In this document: positions 14,055 through 15,050 of the stretch, piece after piece
Numbering within the stretch: position 1 is the stretch's first letter
Layout of the letters: each line of letters opens with the position of its first letter
Program-made: the position numbers and the translations under genes
Notes under the pieces: generated by a model
The model's database searches: none
Seen by the model: the letters and a program-made list of their open reading frames with translations, nothing else
What the model was told of the DNA's origin: nothing
DNA from: DASVHS01 sp036001325
GTDB lineage: Bacteria; Acidobacteriota; Thermoanaerobaculia; Gp7-AA8
Reading direction: 5' to 3'
Assembly: GCA_036001325.1 (NCBI GenBank)
Contig: DASYUK010000228.1
Coordinates: 1 to 15,050 of the forward strand
Length of the DNA: 15,050 nt

Positions 14055-14083
14055 CGTACAGTATAGCAGTGGCGTACGTACAG
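14055..14083. promoter_or_regulatory. Antitoxin promoter and likely operator
   Basis: CGTACAG occurs at 14055-14061 and 14077-14083, 22 bp (two helical turns) apart, and GTACGTAC (14074-14081) is a palindrome. The first copy overlaps the minus-strand -10 box TATACT (14065 to 14060). Binding of antitoxin dimers here would block both divergent promoters. No good -35 box is seen. Confidence 0.5.
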
Positions 14084-14086
14084 GAC

Positions 14087-14092
14087 TACAAT
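14087..14092 (+). promoter_or_regulatory. -10 box of the secreted-protein gene
   Basis: TACAAT ends 8 bases before the ATG at 14101, so transcription would begin at or next to the start codon (leaderless mRNA). No -35 box or ribosome binding site is visible. Confidence 0.4.
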
Positions 14093-14100
14093 GGCGACGC

Positions 14101-15050
14101 ATGCGACGAACACGGCTCGCATTGGGCATCGCATTTCTCTTCTGTGCGTCCGCGAGTGCGCAGATCGAATGGATCTCATGGGACCCGATGGCCATTCGCT
14201 CCGATCGCACCGAGCCGGCGCGGCTCGAAATGCAGCTCGATACCGGCGGGCGCGTGCCGGGCGGCAACGCGGCGGCCGCGCGCTTCGACTTCGCCGCCGG
14301 CGGCTCGCTGACTCTCACGCCCCTCGGCAGCGGCAGGTTCAGTGCGACGGTCGCCGCGGCGCAGCTCCTCTTCGACTACATGACGGACGACGTCAATCAC
14401 AACTTCGTCGGATTCATCCGTCTCCTCGATGCGAACAACGCGGTCATCACCAGCTACAACGCATTCGTCAATGTCGTCGACGCGAACATCCCGCGAGTGG
14501 GCATCATCACGCGCGACAACGATGCCCGGCAGACGCAACGGATCCTGAATCTCCACCGGCCGCTGATCAAGCCGACCGATGTCCGCCCGGCCATACAGCA
14601 GTTCTATTCATATTTCCCCGACGATTTTGATTTCGTGTCGGTCGTCTTCACTGTTCCGAGTTATCAAGGAACCGCAATCATGCGCCGATCCGCAACGATG
14701 TCGCCGGCATCGGCATGAGTCTCTACAACAACTCCTCGCAATATGGCAGCGCCGGCCGCCTGCTGGGAATCACGGTCTTTCCGATTGATTCGTACTTCGA
14801 CGCGGCAGAGACGGCGTTCTCGCACGAGACCGGCCATCAGTGGATCAACTACGTGCAACATCCGAAACTCACGCCCGGACCGCACTGGCCGCCGTCCACG
14901 ATGGCGACCGGAGTGATGGGCTTCAACATCCCCGGAGGATTCGTCGGCGGCGAATTCAACTACGCGATCGAGCCCGCCGGCAACGGGATGTACAGAGTGA
15001 CGAGCCGCGCCGGCACGAAGGAGTTCTGCGACTTCGATCTCTACCTCATG
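14101..15050 (+). pseudogene. Secreted HExxH metalloprotease-like protein, frameshifted and cut by the window end
   Basis: ATG 14101 starts a Sec signal peptide (MRRTRLALGIAFLFCASASA) with mature end at Gln21. The first frame runs to VPSYQ, then turns into non-protein sequence ending at TGA 14716-14718. Skipping back one base at 14669/14670 gives a continuous reading (NRNHAPIRNDVAGIGMSLYN, then NSSQYGSAGRLLGITVFPID) that stays open to the last base. Downstream lies HETGH (14823-14837), a zinc-protease type motif, followed by QWINYVQH. A third zinc ligand is not identified. The N-terminal 170 residues are an unknown domain. A single-base deletion, real or an assembly error, explains the break. 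Outside the frameshift the protein appears intact. It is divergent from the Doc antitoxin gene. Family not recognised. Confidence 0.7.

Overview
The window is a GC-rich stretch of bacterial chromosome. Secreted proteins of unknown function, an MASE1 hybrid kinase, RNA-binding RRM proteins, a decayed PD40 (WD40-like) fragment and several small palindromic intergenic repeats together suggest Acidobacteriota or a close relative. That is an inference from gene style; no rRNA or marker gene is present. I see no tRNA, rRNA, CRISPR array or complete insertion sequence.

Layout. 1-435: 3' end of an unknown gene. 474-2462: exported amidohydrolase behind a strong promoter. 2520-4061: a decayed toxin-antitoxin zone with a frameshifted coiled-coil remnant, an intact MntA-type nucleotidyltransferase, a HepT toxin broken by a frameshift and a deletion, the orphan 3' end of another gene, then an intact vapBC pair with a palindromic operator. 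4134-5497: a small ABM-like protein divergent from an XRE regulator, sharing a promoter region. 5515-7522: a secreted five-cysteine protein and an M48 lipoprotein peptidase with LysM, bracketed by two 50-bp palindromic repeats that differ at one base.

7527-10552 (all minus strand) is the most unusual part. Reading along the minus strand: RRM protein 2, a 67-aa protein, membrane protein B, a Crp/Fnr-like regulator, RRM protein 1, membrane protein A, a GlsB-like membrane protein and a zinc-ribbon protein. The RRM proteins and the membrane proteins are each paralogous pairs, so an RRM plus membrane-anchored-domain module occurs twice. Most junctions overlap or nearly touch. Both RRM genes have matching promoters and leaders with the same three predicted hairpins, including one compensatory base-pair change. 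This looks like a co-regulated envelope/RNA-binding stress operon, possibly with RNA-level control of the RRM genes.

10683-11100: intergenic, with a PD40-protein fragment and a 53-bp inverted repeat. 11109-13382: MASE1-PAS-HisKA-HATPase-REC hybrid kinase directly downstream of an AbrB-type antitoxin/Doc toxin pair (13443-14050). 14101-15050: secreted HExxH protein, divergent from the antitoxin, broken by an apparent 1-bp deletion and running off the window.

Three apparent frameshifts occur in the window. Two lie in clearly decayed genes; the third (near 14669) may be decay or an assembly error. Several genes have a -10 box so close to the start codon that very short-leader or leaderless mRNAs are likely.
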